64,000 bases of DNA from Streptantibioticus rubrisoli (lineage in GTDB: Bacteria; Actinomycetota; Actinomycetes; Streptomycetales; Streptomycetaceae), in assembly GCF_024436055.1 (NCBI RefSeq), contig NZ_JANFNH010000006.1:124001-188000 (forward strand), given 5' to 3'. The position numbers and the translations under genes are program-made. Under the pieces are notes generated by a model. It was not told the DNA's origin and ran no database searches. It saw only the letters and a list, made by a program, of their open reading frames with translations. Each line of letters begins with the position of its first letter. The stretch's first letter is position 1. Shown here piece by piece: positions 6,319 through 14,147 of the stretch.

Positions 6319-9255
6319 ATGGATGGCGGAACGGAGCCGGGACTGCGCTTCGCGCTCCTCGGCCCGGTGCGAGCCTGGGACGGCGAGAACCCGCTACCGG
6401 CGGGCTCGCCCCAGCAGCGTGCCCTGCTGGCCGCACTCCTGCTGCGCGGCGGCCGCACCGCCACCGCCGATGAGTTGATCGACGCGCTGTGGGGCGAGGA
6501 GCCGCCGGAGAGCGCGCTGGCGGCGCTGCGCACCTACGCGTTCCGGCTGCGCAAGGCCCTCGGCGCGGGGGTGCTGACATCGGTGTCGGGCGGCTACGCG
6601 CTGCGCACCGCGCCGGGCAGCGTGGACATCGCGGTCGTCGAGCAGCACGCGGCCGAGGCGGAGAAGGCGCGGGCCTCCGGCGATCCGGCGCGGGCGAGGG
6701 AACTGCTGTGCGCCGCACTCGACTTGTGGGACGGCGAGCCGCTGGCTGGGCTGCCGGGGCCGTACGCGGAGATGCAGCGCGCCCGACTGATCGAGTACCG
6801 GCTGTCGCTGCTGGACGCCCGCCTCGAACTTGATCTGGAACTCGGCGGACACAGTGAGGCGGTATCGGAGTTGACCGCCTTGTCGGCCGAACATCCGCTG
6901 CGCGAGCGGCTGCGGGCGCTGCTCATGCTCGCGCTGTACCGCAGTGGTCGGCAGGCCGAGGCGCTGGGTGTCTTCGCCGACACCCGGCGGTTGCTCGCCG
7001 ACGAGCTTGGTGTCGACCCCTGCGCCGAACTCAGCGAGCTCCACCAGCGCATCCTGGAGGCCGATCCGGAACTAGCCCCTCCGTCGCTGCCCGGGGATGC
7101 CGGATCGGCGATCGCCACAGTGCGACCCGCGCAACTTCCCGCCACCGTCGTGGACTTCACCGGCCGGGCGGCGTTCGTCTCGGAACTCGCCGAGGAGTTG
7201 GCCACCGCCGAACAGGGTGTCATGGCGCTGTCCGCGGTGGCAGGCATCGGCGGTGTCGGCAAGACGACGCTGGCGGTGCATGTCGCCCATGCGGCCCGAA
7301 CCGCCTTCCCTGACGGGCAGTTGTACGTGGACCTCCAGGGGCAGGGGGCGCGGCCAGCCGAACCGGAGACGGTGCTGGCATCCTTTCTACGGGCGCTCGG
7401 CACACCGGATTCAGCCATTCCGGACGGTCTTGAGGACCGAGCGGCGCTGTACCGCTCGGTGCTCGACGGACGCCGGGTACTCGCCCTGCTGGACAACGCG
7501 CACGACGCGGCGCAGGTACGACCGCTGTTGCCGGGGACCGCGGGCAGCGCGGCGCTGATCACCAGCCGGGTCCGCATGGTGGACCTGGAAGGCGCGCATC
7601 TGGTGGACCTCGATGTCATGAGTCCGGAGGAGGCGCTCCAGCTCTTCACCAAGATCGTCGGCAGCGAGCGCGTCATGGCCGAGCGCCAGGCGGCTCTCGA
7701 TGTCGTCGCGGCCTGCGGCTTCCTGCCGCTGGCGATCCGTATCGCCGCGTCCCGGCTGGCCACCCGACGCACCTGGACCGTCTCGGTACTGGCCCGCAAG
7801 CTCAGCGACGAGCGGCGCCGGCTGGACGAGCTGAAGGCGGGTGACCTCGCGGTCAAGGCCACCTTCGAGATGGGGTACGGCCAGCTGGCTCCTGAACAGG
7901 CGCGCGCCTTCCGCCTGCTGGCGCTGCCGGACGGCCCCGACATCTCCCTGGACGCGGCCGCCGCGGTGCTGGACATGGACACCTATGAGGCCGAGTCGCT
8001 GCTGGAGGCGCTGGTCGACATAAGCCTGCTGGAGTCCGCGGCCCCGGCCCGCTACCGGTACCACGACCTCCTGCGCCTCTACGCCCGCGACTGCGCCGAA
8101 CGCGACGAGACCCCACAGGACCGCCAGGCCGCGCTGTCGCGCGTGCTCGACTTCTATTTGGCGTCGGCGGCGGGTGTGTATGAGTTGATGAACCCGGGGG
8201 AGCCGGTCCTCGAGCACCTCGCGGCACCCACACTGTCCGGTCTGGCCTTCACTGAGCAGTCCGAGGCCTTGGACTGGCTCTTCGCCGAAGCCGCCGGAGC
8301 CCTGGCCGCCGTCCGGCAGGCCGCGGCACACGGCTGTGCGGGGCCGCTGCGCCATGCGGTCGACCTGCTGTTCGCGGCCCAGGACCTGATGGAGTCGGGT
8401 GTCCATCTACGCTCCTACGAGCAAGCGGTCCGCGCGGTGATCGAGACCGCGGACGACTGCGGTGACCCGCTGGTGGCCGGGCGGGCGCATCTGTTGCTGG
8501 GCCGGATCCGCTCGTGGTCCAGCAGCCACTTCGAGGAGGCCGACCTCGAGGCGCAGCGCGCGCTGCTCTTGGGGCTGGCCGCAGAGGACCCGCTGACCTG
8601 CAGCTACGCACCGAACCTGCGCGGGCTGATCGCCAAGGACCGGGGCCACTACGAGGAGGCCCAGGCGTACTACCAACAGGCGCTGGAGTCGTTCCGGGAG
8701 CACCACAACCTCACCGGTATGGCCTCGACGTTGAGCAACCTCTCACGCGTACACGTCGAAGTGGGCGACTGCGAACGGGCCGTGGCGTCCGCCGAGGAGG
8801 CCATGGAGCTCTACTACGAGCTGAGGACCGGCGGTTACCGCCTCGGCATGGGGCTGTATGTGCTGGCGATCGCGCTGACCGCGAGCGGTCGCCTCGACGA
8901 GGCGTTGGGCTGCCTGAACAAGGCGCTGCCCATCTTCCGGGAGGCGCGCCAGCAGTTGTGGGAGGGAATGACCCTCTACCGCATGGCTGTGGCACACGTC
9001 GCGGCCGGACGGCACCGCCAGGCGGCCGCGCACGCCGAGCAGGCACTGGGGCTGGTGAACAGGACCACCGGCCACTGGCGGATGGCCGATGTGCTGACCG
9101 TTCTCGGCCGCGCGCTCGACGGAATCGGGCAGGCCGACCGTGCCCGCGCCTGCTGGCATGACGCCCTGAACATCCACAAGTCACTCGGTACAGAGGGAGC
9201 AAGCGAGGTGCTGCAGCTCCTCAACGACCGCCCCTCATCGAGCGTAGCTGTATAA
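6319..9255 (+). CDS. afsR: AfsR, SARP-type global regulator of secondary metabolism
   Basis: 978-aa regulator with the full AfsR domain order: OmpR-like winged helix (about 10-95), BTAD (about 100-245), NB-ARC ATPase with Walker A GIGGVGKTTLA near 308 and a Walker B-like RRVLALLDNAHD near 388, and TPR helices in the last 250 residues. The N-terminus MDGG..PGLRF.LLGPVRAW and the NB-ARC block closely match S. coelicolor AfsR as I recall it. AfsR is phosphorylated by AfsK and activates afsS through 11-bp direct repeats. The ATG at 6319 follows GGGAG by about seven bases and matches the AfsR N-terminus; an upstream ATG at 6247 is in frame but less likely. Such repeats are present just downstream, in front of the small gene at 9428. 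Confidence 0.93.
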   Translation: MDGGTEPGLRFALLGPVRAWDGENPLPAGSPQQRALLAALLLRGGRTATADELIDALWGEEPPESALAALRTYAFRLRKALGAGVLTSVSGGYALRTAPGSVDIAVVEQHAAEAEKARASGDPARARELLCAALDLWDGEPLAGLPGPYAEMQRARLIEYRLSLLDARLELDLELGGHSEAVSELTALSAEHPLRERLRALLMLALYRSGRQAEALGVFADTRRLLADELGVDPCAELSELHQRILEADPELAPPSLPGDAGSAIATVRPAQLPATVVDFTGRAAFVSELAEELATAEQGVMALSAVAGIGGVGKTTLAVHVAHAARTAFPDGQLYVDLQGQGARPAEPETVLASFLRALGTPDSAIPDGLEDRAALYRSVLDGRRVLALLDNAHDAAQVRPLLPGTAGSAALITSRVRMVDLEGAHLVDLDVMSPEEALQLFTKIVGSERVMAERQAALDVVAACGFLPLAIRIAASRLATRRTWTVSVLARKLSDERRRLDELKAGDLAVKATFEMGYGQLAPEQARAFRLLALPDGPDISLDAAAAVLDMDTYEAESLLEALVDISLLESAAPARYRYHDLLRLYARDCAERDETPQDRQAALSRVLDFYLASAAGVYELMNPGEPVLEHLAAPTLSGLAFTEQSEALDWLFAEAAGALAAVRQAAAHGCAGPLRHAVDLLFAAQDLMESGVHLRSYEQAVRAVIETADDCGDPLVAGRAHLLLGRIRSWSSSHFEEADLEAQRALLLGLAAEDPLTCSYAPNLRGLIAKDRGHYEEAQAYYQQALESFREHHNLTGMASTLSNLSRVHVEVGDCERAVASAEEAMELYYELRTGGYRLGMGLYVLAIALTASGRLDEALGCLNKALPIFREARQQLWEGMTLYRMAVAHVAAGRHRQAAAHAEQALGLVNRTTGHWRMADVLTVLGRALDGIGQADRARACWHDALNIHKSLGTEGASEVLQLLNDRPSSSVAV

Positions 9256-9284
9256 CCGCAGTTCAAAGGGGTATTGGAGGGGCG

Positions 9285-9316
9285 TTTATCGGTTGCTTAT
9301 CGGGCGCTGCCAAGAT
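9285..9316 (+). promoter_or_regulatory. Predicted AfsR/SARP binding repeats and -10 of the small PDTWGN gene
   Basis: Heptamers TTTATCG (9285-9291) and CTTATCG (9296-9302) start exactly 11 bp apart. Eight bases (9303-9310) separate the second from CAAGAT (9311-9316), a plausible -10 hexamer. Heptamer repeats one helical turn apart and 8 bp from the -10 are the established geometry of SARP sites, including AfsR at afsS. The site lies 30 bases after the afsR stop and would drive the gene at 9428 with a leader of about 105 bases. Confidence 0.6.
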
Positions 9317-9336
9317 TTCCATGCATCGAGAGATGC

Positions 9337-9373
9337 CCCGCTTGGTGGCGCACGGGGGTCGTCACCAAGCGGG
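9337..9373 (+). other. Hairpin in the predicted leader of the PDTWGN gene
   Basis: CCCGCTTGGTG (9337-9347) pairs perfectly with CACCAAGCGGG (9363-9373) around a 15-base loop. If transcription starts near 9323 this hairpin lies inside the leader of the mRNA. It could be an attenuator or stability element, or the terminator of afsR itself. Confidence 0.5.
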
Positions 9374-9427
9374 CGCCCTGAGTTCGGAAGCAAACACGCC
9401 ACGAGGCATCTAACGGGGAGTACGACA

Positions 9428-9655
9428 ATGACCGCGAATGTTCCAGGTACTGGCAAGGGCAACAAGCCCAGCTCGGGCATCGGCACGGGAATCGGTGCGG
9501 GAGAGTTCCCGGAGCCGCCGAACGGCATCGAGCAGCAGTCGGCTGGCGAGGGCGGTTCGGAGCAGGCTCAGGACGACCCCGACACCTGGGGCAACACGGG
9601 GACGCGGCCGGTCCTTCCCGACACCTGGGGCAACACGATCCTCCCCTCTCAGTGA
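9428..9655 (+). CDS. 75-aa peptide with two PDTWGNT repeats, in the afsS position
   Basis: Small polar protein without a signal peptide. It is Gly/Pro/Asn-rich up to residue 30 and acidic with Gln/Glu to 50. It then carries PDTWGNT at 51-57 and again at 64-70, and ends ILPSQ. The start ATG is preceded by GGGGAG seven bases upstream. It lies directly downstream of afsR behind predicted SARP repeats, which is where afsS lies in S. coelicolor. AfsS is also about 60-75 aa and made of short repeats, but its repeat as I recall it centres on DNHMP, so this is an AfsS analogue by position and style rather than by motif. The function is not known; the motif recurs in the secreted peptide encoded next. 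Confidence 0.75.
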   Translation: MTANVPGTGKGNKPSSGIGTGIGAGEFPEPPNGIEQQSAGEGGSEQAQDDPDTWGNTGTRPVLPDTWGNTILPSQ

Positions 9656-9963
9656 GGGGTTGACGCCACGGGGGAACAACGGGGGTTCATCAGCGATCTA
9701 GGCGGCCGCGGCGTGGAGGGGGCGTCGCGGCCAACTTCGTTGTGCGCGGCTCCCATTCCATCTATCACTCCAAGACTGGAGCAGACATGAGTCTGATACG
9801 GAAGGCTGCCATCGCGGCAGCGGGAATCGCGGCCGCGACGGCAGCACTCGCGGTCCCCGCGGCTGCTTCCGGCAGCGCGAACACCCACGGTGAGCGGACC
9901 GTGGCCGTCGAGCGGGCAAGCGACGCGGACTCGACCGCCACCACGCCGGACACCTGGGGCAAC
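9581..9963 (+). repeat. Three copies of a 15-base PDTWGN-coding repeat
   Basis: GACACCTGGGGCAAC occurs at 9581-9595, 9620-9634 and 9949-9963, each in frame and encoding DTWGN after a proline codon. The first two are in the 75-aa peptide and the third is at the C-terminus of the secreted peptide. Identity at the codon level, although the rest of the two proteins is unrelated, indicates recent duplication or strong constraint. Confidence 0.85.
9668..9685 (+). promoter_or_regulatory. Second 11-bp direct repeat, upstream of the secreted peptide gene
   Basis: ACGGGGG at 9668-9674 and 9679-9685, again 11 bp apart, just after the first peptide's stop. The heptamer differs from the one at 9285 and the hexamer eight bases downstream is a poor -10. 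This may be chance in G-rich DNA. Confidence 0.3.
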
Positions 9964-9969
9964 GCCTAA
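9787..9969 (+). CDS. 60-aa secreted peptide ending in PDTWGNA
   Basis: Residues 1-6 are basic (MSLIRK), 7-24 form a hydrophobic Ala-rich core, and VPAAA-SG gives a good signal-peptidase I site after residue 27. This leaves a mature peptide of about 33 residues that is hydrophilic and ends with TPDTWGNA. The start ATG has GGAG five bases upstream. The PDTWGN motif is shared with the cytosolic 75-aa peptide encoded 130 bases earlier, so an exported and a non-exported form of one motif are produced next to a TPR-containing regulator. No maturation enzyme or dedicated transporter gene is nearby. I do not recognise this family by name. Confidence 0.75.
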   Translation: MSLIRKAAIAAAGIAAATAALAVPAAASGSANTHGERTVAVERASDADSTATTPDTWGNA

Positions 9970-9986
9970 TCCCCTCACCCCAAGCA

Positions 9987-10023
9987 GGAGCGGCGGCGGC
10001 ACCGGGGGGTCCGCCGCCGCTCC
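9987..10023. terminator. Strong bidirectional hairpin
   Basis: GGAGCGGCGGCGG (9987-9999) and its exact complement (10011-10023) with an 11-base loop. It separates the secreted peptide gene (plus) from the CoA ligase gene (minus), whose stop is at 10025. Confidence 0.85.
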
Positions 10024-10024
10024 G

Positions 10025-11608
10025 TCATGTTGTGGGGCGGGCGCGCAAGGCGCCCTTGAGCACCTTGCCGCTGGCGTTGCGCGGCAGCTCGCTCAGGAAC
10101 TCCACCTGTCGCGGCACCTTGTAGTTGGCCATCTCCCGCCGCGCCCAGGCGATCACATCCTCACCGGTGATCGTGGAGTCCGGGCGCCGCACCACATATG
10201 CCTTGCCCACCTCGCCGAGCCGTGCGTCAGGAACGCCGACCACGGCCACGTCCAGCACATCAGGGTGGCGGCAGACAACGCGCTCTATCTCCGCCGGGTA
10301 GGCGTTGAAACCTCCCACGATGAACATGTCCTTGATGCGGTCGGTGATGCGCAGGTTGCCAGCGGCGTCGAGGACTCCGACATCGCCGGTGTGCAGCCAG
10401 CCGTCCTTGTCGATCGCCTTCGCCGTCTCCTGCGGCTCCTCGAAGTAGCCGGTCATGATGTGGTAACCGCGCACCAGGATCTCGCCGTTGTCAGCGATGG
10501 CGACCTCGGTGTCGGGGATGGCACGGCCGGACGTCGAGGCGATGACCTGCGCCGGGTCGCCGCGGCGGCACATGGCGACAGTGCCCGAGGCCTCCGTCAG
10601 ACCGTAGGCGGTCAGCACGGTGACACCCAACTCGCGACGCAGCCGCTCCACCAGTGTCAGCGGGACCACGGCGGCCCCGGTCACCACCAAGCGGAGTGCG
10701 GACAGGTCGTGTTGGGAGCGTGCCGGATGGTCGAGGATCGCCTGGTGCAGGGTGGGCGGTCCGGGCAGCACGCTGATGTGTTCGGTGGAGATGTTGGCCA
10801 GGGCGGTGTCCACGTTGAACACGGACTGCGGAACCATGGTCGCCCCGCGCAGCAGGCAGGCGATGATGCCCGCCTTGTAACCGAAGGTGTGGAAGAAGGG
10901 GTTGACGATCAGGCAGCGGTCTTCGGCGGTCAGTCCCGCCAGTTCGCTCCACACTCCGTAGACGCGCAGGGTCTGCGCATGGGTGATGACAACGCCCTTG
11001 GGGTGGCCAGTGGTGCCAGAGGTGAACATGATGTCGGAGGGGGCGTCGGGGCGTACGGCGGTGGCCCGGGCGCGCACTCGTTCGCGGGGTACGGTGTCGC
11101 CGCCCGCCAGGAAATCCTTCCAGGTGTGGAAGTCGGGCGGTGCGTCCTGCGCCAGCACCACCACGTCGCGCAGTCCGGGCAGCCCGGGCAGCGGCCCGTC
11201 GGACCCCCGCGAAGGCGGCTCGCCCACCGCACGCCGTAGCGAGGCCACATAGGACGTGCCGAGGAACGTGCCGGTGACGAACAGCAGTCGGGCGCGGGTG
11301 CGGTCCAGTACGTAGGCGGCCTCGGTGCCCTTGTAGCGGGTGTTCAACGGCACCAGGACGGCGCCTGCGCTGATCGCCCCGAGGGCCGCGGTGATCCAGT
11401 CGGCCGTGTTCGGTGCCCAGACGGCCACCCGGTCGCCCGTCTCGACACCGCGGGCGACGCAGGCCGCCGCCACCCGCTCGACGCGTGCGGCCAGTTCCGC
11501 ATAGGAGATCCTGGACCGCCCGTCGACCACGGCCTCCCGGTCACCGTGTCGTCTGGCGGCCTCGGCCACCAGCCTGGGGATGCTCCCGAACTCCAGGTCA
11601 CCGCGCAT
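10025..11608 (-). CDS. fadD3: FadD3-like acyl-CoA synthetase (HIP-CoA ligase candidate)
   Basis: 527-aa ANL-superfamily ligase. Visible motifs are the P-loop FTSGTTGHPKG near 180, NPFFHTFGYKAGI near 220, VLPGPPTLHQAI near 270, TAYGLTEASG near 318, the adenylate-binding GWLHTGDVG near 395, and the C-terminal lid RIKDMFIVGGFNAYPAEIE with the catalytic lysine region PRNASGKVLKG at the end. The NPFFH..GYKAG, LPGPPT and NTRYKGTEA..LDR blocks are those of mycobacterial FadD3, which activates the steroid-derived HIP acid to its CoA ester. ATG at 11608 (a GTG lies immediately before it) follows GGAGG. Transcribed alone from a shared divergent operator at 11649. Confidence 0.8.
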   Translation of the reverse strand: MRGDLEFGSIPRLVAEAARRHGDREAVVDGRSRISYAELAARVERVAAACVARGVETGDRVAVWAPNTADWITAALGAISAGAVLVPLNTRYKGTEAAYVLDRTRARLLFVTGTFLGTSYVASLRRAVGEPPSRGSDGPLPGLPGLRDVVVLAQDAPPDFHTWKDFLAGGDTVPRERVRARATAVRPDAPSDIMFTSGTTGHPKGVVITHAQTLRVYGVWSELAGLTAEDRCLIVNPFFHTFGYKAGIIACLLRGATMVPQSVFNVDTALANISTEHISVLPGPPTLHQAILDHPARSQHDLSALRLVVTGAAVVPLTLVERLRRELGVTVLTAYGLTEASGTVAMCRRGDPAQVIASTSGRAIPDTEVAIADNGEILVRGYHIMTGYFEEPQETAKAIDKDGWLHTGDVGVLDAAGNLRITDRIKDMFIVGGFNAYPAEIERVVCRHPDVLDVAVVGVPDARLGEVGKAYVVRRPDSTITGEDVIAWARREMANYKVPRQVEFLSELPRNASGKVLKGALRARPTT

Positions 11609-11648
11609 CACCGCTGCCTCCCATAGCCATGCGGTTCAACCCAGATAG

Positions 11649-11663
11649 CTGACTAGTCGTCAG
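11649..11663. promoter_or_regulatory. TetR-type operator, perfect copy (divergent)
   Basis: CTGAC-TAGTC-GTCAG, 40 bases upstream of fadD3 (minus) and 70 bases upstream of the Ltp gene (plus). -10-like TATCTG follows it toward fadD3. Confidence 0.85.
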
Positions 11664-11733
11664 ATTAGTGGGTAGCCTGGTGCCCGGCCAGACCCGGTCC
11701 TTCGCGTACTCGGGACACTTAGGAGGCGCTCCG

Positions 11734-12882
11734 ATGGCATCGCTCAAGGACGCGACCGCGATCGTCGGGATAGGCCAGACCGCGTTCGCCAAACGGCTCG
11801 ACGACCCCGAGAAGACACTCGCCTGCCGGGCGGTCCTGGCGGCGCTGGACGACGCCGGAATCGACCCCTCTGAGGTGGACGCGTTCGCCTCGTACACCAT
11901 GGAGGAGACCGACGAGGTCGAGATCGCCAAGGCCATCGGCGCGGGAGATGTGACCTTCTTCTCCAAGGTCGGCTACGGAGGCGGTGGTTCATGCGCCACC
12001 GTGGTGCACCTCGCCGCCGCCATCGCCACCGGCCAGGCCACCGTCGGCGTCGCCTGGCGGTCGCGTAAGCGGGGCTCAGGCAAGCGCCCGTGGACCGACG
12101 TCCAGGTCCAACTGCCCACCCCCGCCCAGTGGACGCGGCCGTTCGGGCTGCTGCGTCCGGCGGACGAGATCGGCATGCTCACCCGTCGCTATATGCATGA
12201 GTACGGAGTCACCAGGGACCACCTCTTCAATGTCGCTCTCGCCTGCCGCAACCGGGCCAACCAGAACCCGGCCGCGATGATGTACGAGCGCCCGCTGACC
12301 CGCGAGATGTACATGACCGCCCGGTGGATCAGCGAACCACTCTGCCTCTACGACAACTGCCTGGAGACCGACGGCGCTTTGGCCTGCGTCGTGGTCAGCG
12401 CTGACCGCGCTCGCGACTGCCGTCACCCACCGGTCTATGTGCACTCCGTCGCCCAGGCGCTGCCCGCCCAGCATCACGGCATGGTCAACTACTGGACCGA
12501 CGACCCGCTGACCGGCCCCGCGTGGACAGCGGCCAGACAGCTGTGGAAGACCGCCGACTTCACCCCCGAGGACATCGACGTCGCGCAGATCTATGACGCG
12601 TTCACCTCGCTCATCCCGCTCTCCCTGGAGGGCTATGGCTTCTGCGGACGCGGTGAGGGTGGCGCGTTCACCACCGGTGGCGCTCTGGAGATAGGAGGTC
12701 GTCTGCCGCTGAACACCTCGGGCGGCGGCCTGTCCGAGGCGTACGTACACGGCTTCAACCTGATCAACGAAGGCGTCAGGCAGTTGCGCGGTACCTCCAC
12801 CGCGCAGGTGCCGAACGCGGCGACATGTCTGGTCACGGCGGGCGAGGGCGTGCCGACCTCCGCCCTGTTGCTGAGGAGTTGA
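11734..12882 (+). CDS. Thiolase-like lipid-transfer protein (Ltp-type aldolase candidate)
   Basis: 382-aa thiolase-fold protein of the Ltp group. It lacks the usual catalytic-Cys motif of degradative thiolases and instead has IVGIGQTAFAK at the N-terminus, KVGYGGGGSCATVVHLA near 80-96, AQIYDAFTSLIPLSLEGYGFCGRGEGG near 288-314 and PLNTSGGGLSEAYVHG near 325-340. It is followed six bases later by a DUF35 gene. In mycobacterial steroid catabolism, Ltp2 forms a retro-aldolase complex with the DUF35 domain of ChsH2, so this pair may do the same kind of C-C cleavage. AGGAGG lies seven bases before the ATG. It heads the ltp-DUF35-enoyl-CoA hydratase operon. Confidence 0.82.
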   Translation: MASLKDATAIVGIGQTAFAKRLDDPEKTLACRAVLAALDDAGIDPSEVDAFASYTMEETDEVEIAKAIGAGDVTFFSKVGYGGGGSCATVVHLAAAIATGQATVGVAWRSRKRGSGKRPWTDVQVQLPTPAQWTRPFGLLRPADEIGMLTRRYMHEYGVTRDHLFNVALACRNRANQNPAAMMYERPLTREMYMTARWISEPLCLYDNCLETDGALACVVVSADRARDCRHPPVYVHSVAQALPAQHHGMVNYWTDDPLTGPAWTAARQLWKTADFTPEDIDVAQIYDAFTSLIPLSLEGYGFCGRGEGGAFTTGGALEIGGRLPLNTSGGGLSEAYVHGFNLINEGVRQLRGTSTAQVPNAATCLVTAGEGVPTSALLLRS

Positions 12883-12888
12883 GCGTTC

Positions 12889-13353
12889 ATGTCCCCCATC
12901 ATGAAGGCCACCACTGACAACGGCCTGCTGCTGCCGGTCCACGACCAGGACGGCGCCCCCTTCTGGGAGTTCGCGGCGCGCGGCGAGCTGCGCGTCCAGG
13001 CCTGCGCCGCGTGCGGACGATTGCGTTTCCCGCCGCGGCCGTGTTGCCCGCACTGCCGGTCCTTCGCCAGCGACTGGCGGTCGATGTCCGGCCGCGGCCG
13101 CATCTGGTCCTACGTCGTGCCCCATCCGCCGCTGCTGCCCGGCTACGCGGCGCAGGCGCCGTACAACGCGGTCGTCGTGGAGCTCGTGGAGGACCCCCGG
13201 ATCCGACTCGTCGGCAACGTGGTCACCGCGCCCGACGCTCCGCTGAATTCCCTCGATCCGGCACGGCTGCGCATCGGCGCGGCCGTGCGCGTCTGCTTCC
13301 ACACGATGGCGGAGGACACCACCGTCCCGCGCTGGATGCTGGAACGCCCGTGA
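12889..13353 (+). CDS. DUF35 Zn-ribbon/OB-fold protein, partner of Ltp
   Basis: 154-aa protein with the DUF35 architecture: an N-terminal helix, a rubredoxin-like zinc ribbon with CxxC at residues 39/42 and a second CxxC at 53/56, and a C-terminal OB fold (IWSYVVPHPPLLPGY, then YNAVVVELVEDPRIRLVGNV). These proteins act as subunits for thiolase-like enzymes, and the six-base spacing after ltp supports a complex. GAGGAG precedes the ATG by ten bases. Its stop overlaps the start of the next gene (GTGA), implying translational coupling. Confidence 0.87.
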   Translation: MSPIMKATTDNGLLLPVHDQDGAPFWEFAARGELRVQACAACGRLRFPPRPCCPHCRSFASDWRSMSGRGRIWSYVVPHPPLLPGYAAQAPYNAVVVELVEDPRIRLVGNVVTAPDAPLNSLDPARLRIGAAVRVCFHTMAEDTTVPRWMLERP

Positions 13354-14111
13354 TCACCGTCGATCACCGGGGTGGGATCGCGGTGGTGACCCTCGACCGG
13401 CCGGACCGGCACAACGCGATCGACCGTGCGATGCGCGACCAACTACGTGCCGCTTGGGGGGAGTTCCGGATGTCCACGGACGTGCGCGTGGTCATCCTGA
13501 CCGGCGCCGGAGACAAGGCCTTCTGCACCGGTCTGGACCGCTCATGGGTGGTTCCGCAACCGCCGTCGCCGTACACGATCGACGATCCGCTGATCGACAT
13601 CGGTCCCAAGTCCGCCGACCTGTGGAAACCGGTGATCGCCGCGGTCAACGGTATGGCCTGCGGGGGTGCGTTCTATCTGCTCGCGGAGTGCGAGTTCGCC
13701 ATCGCGGCCGACCACGCGAGCTTCTTCGACCCGCACACCACCTATGGCATGGTCAGCGCCTTCGAGTCGATCGGCATGGCACAGCGCATGCCATACGGGG
13801 AGGTCATGCGGATGTCCCTGATGGGCACCGCGGAACGCATCGGCGCGCGCCGCGCCTACGAGATCGGGCTCGTCTCCGAACTCGTCCCGAGTGCGGGACT
13901 GTTGGACGCCGCGATGGAGGCGGCCCGCGTCATCGCGTCGTATCCGACGGAGGCGGTGCAGGGCACGGTGCGCGCCGTGTGGTCGGCGCGGGCCGCCACA
14001 CGTTCCCTCGCGCTGGCCGGAGCACCACAACTGATCAAGCTGGGAAACCTTCCGCCTGAACAGCAGGCCGCTCTCTTCCGCGACCGCAGCGGTGATCACC
14101 GTGTGCGCTGA
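13350..14111 (+). CDS. Enoyl-CoA hydratase/isomerase family protein
   Basis: 253-aa crotonase-fold protein. It shows VVTLDRPDRHNAID near residue 12, the oxyanion-hole segments AGDKAFCTGLDRSW near 50 and AAVNGMACGGAFYLLAECEFAIAAD near 90-114, and GLVSELVP near 174. The GTG start overlaps the DUF35 stop; the frame is open upstream but the N-terminus fits here. Likely hydrates or cleaves an unsaturated acyl-CoA alongside the Ltp-DUF35 pair. The usual second catalytic Glu position is not obvious to me, so hydratase versus isomerase or hydrolase cannot be decided. Confidence 0.85.
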   Translation: MITVDHRGGIAVVTLDRPDRHNAIDRAMRDQLRAAWGEFRMSTDVRVVILTGAGDKAFCTGLDRSWVVPQPPSPYTIDDPLIDIGPKSADLWKPVIAAVNGMACGGAFYLLAECEFAIAADHASFFDPHTTYGMVSAFESIGMAQRMPYGEVMRMSLMGTAERIGARRAYEIGLVSELVPSAGLLDAAMEAARVIASYPTEAVQGTVRAVWSARAATRSLALAGAPQLIKLGNLPPEQQAALFRDRSGDHRVR

Positions 14112-14112
14112 T

Positions 14113-14142
14113 GCGGTGGGCTGCCCGAAGGCCGCCCACCGC
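14113..14142. terminator. Bidirectional hairpin between the hydratase and afsK
   Basis: GCGGTGGGC (14113-14121) and its exact complement (14134-14142) with a 12-base loop, placed between two convergent genes whose stops flank it. Confidence 0.75.
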
Positions 14143-14147
14143 GCGCC

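Noticed and set aside
9428..9969. Calling the two PDTWGN peptides lanthipeptide or lasso precursors
   Set aside because: No Cys/Ser-rich core, no cyclase, protease or lanthionine synthetase nearby, and one peptide has a Sec signal, so a RiPP assignment is not supported by the window.
10025..11608. Annotating the ligase as a general long-chain fatty-acid CoA ligase
   Set aside because: Motifs NPFFHTFGYKAG and VLPGPPT, together with the ipd, fadE30 and fadA6 context, fit FadD3 better.
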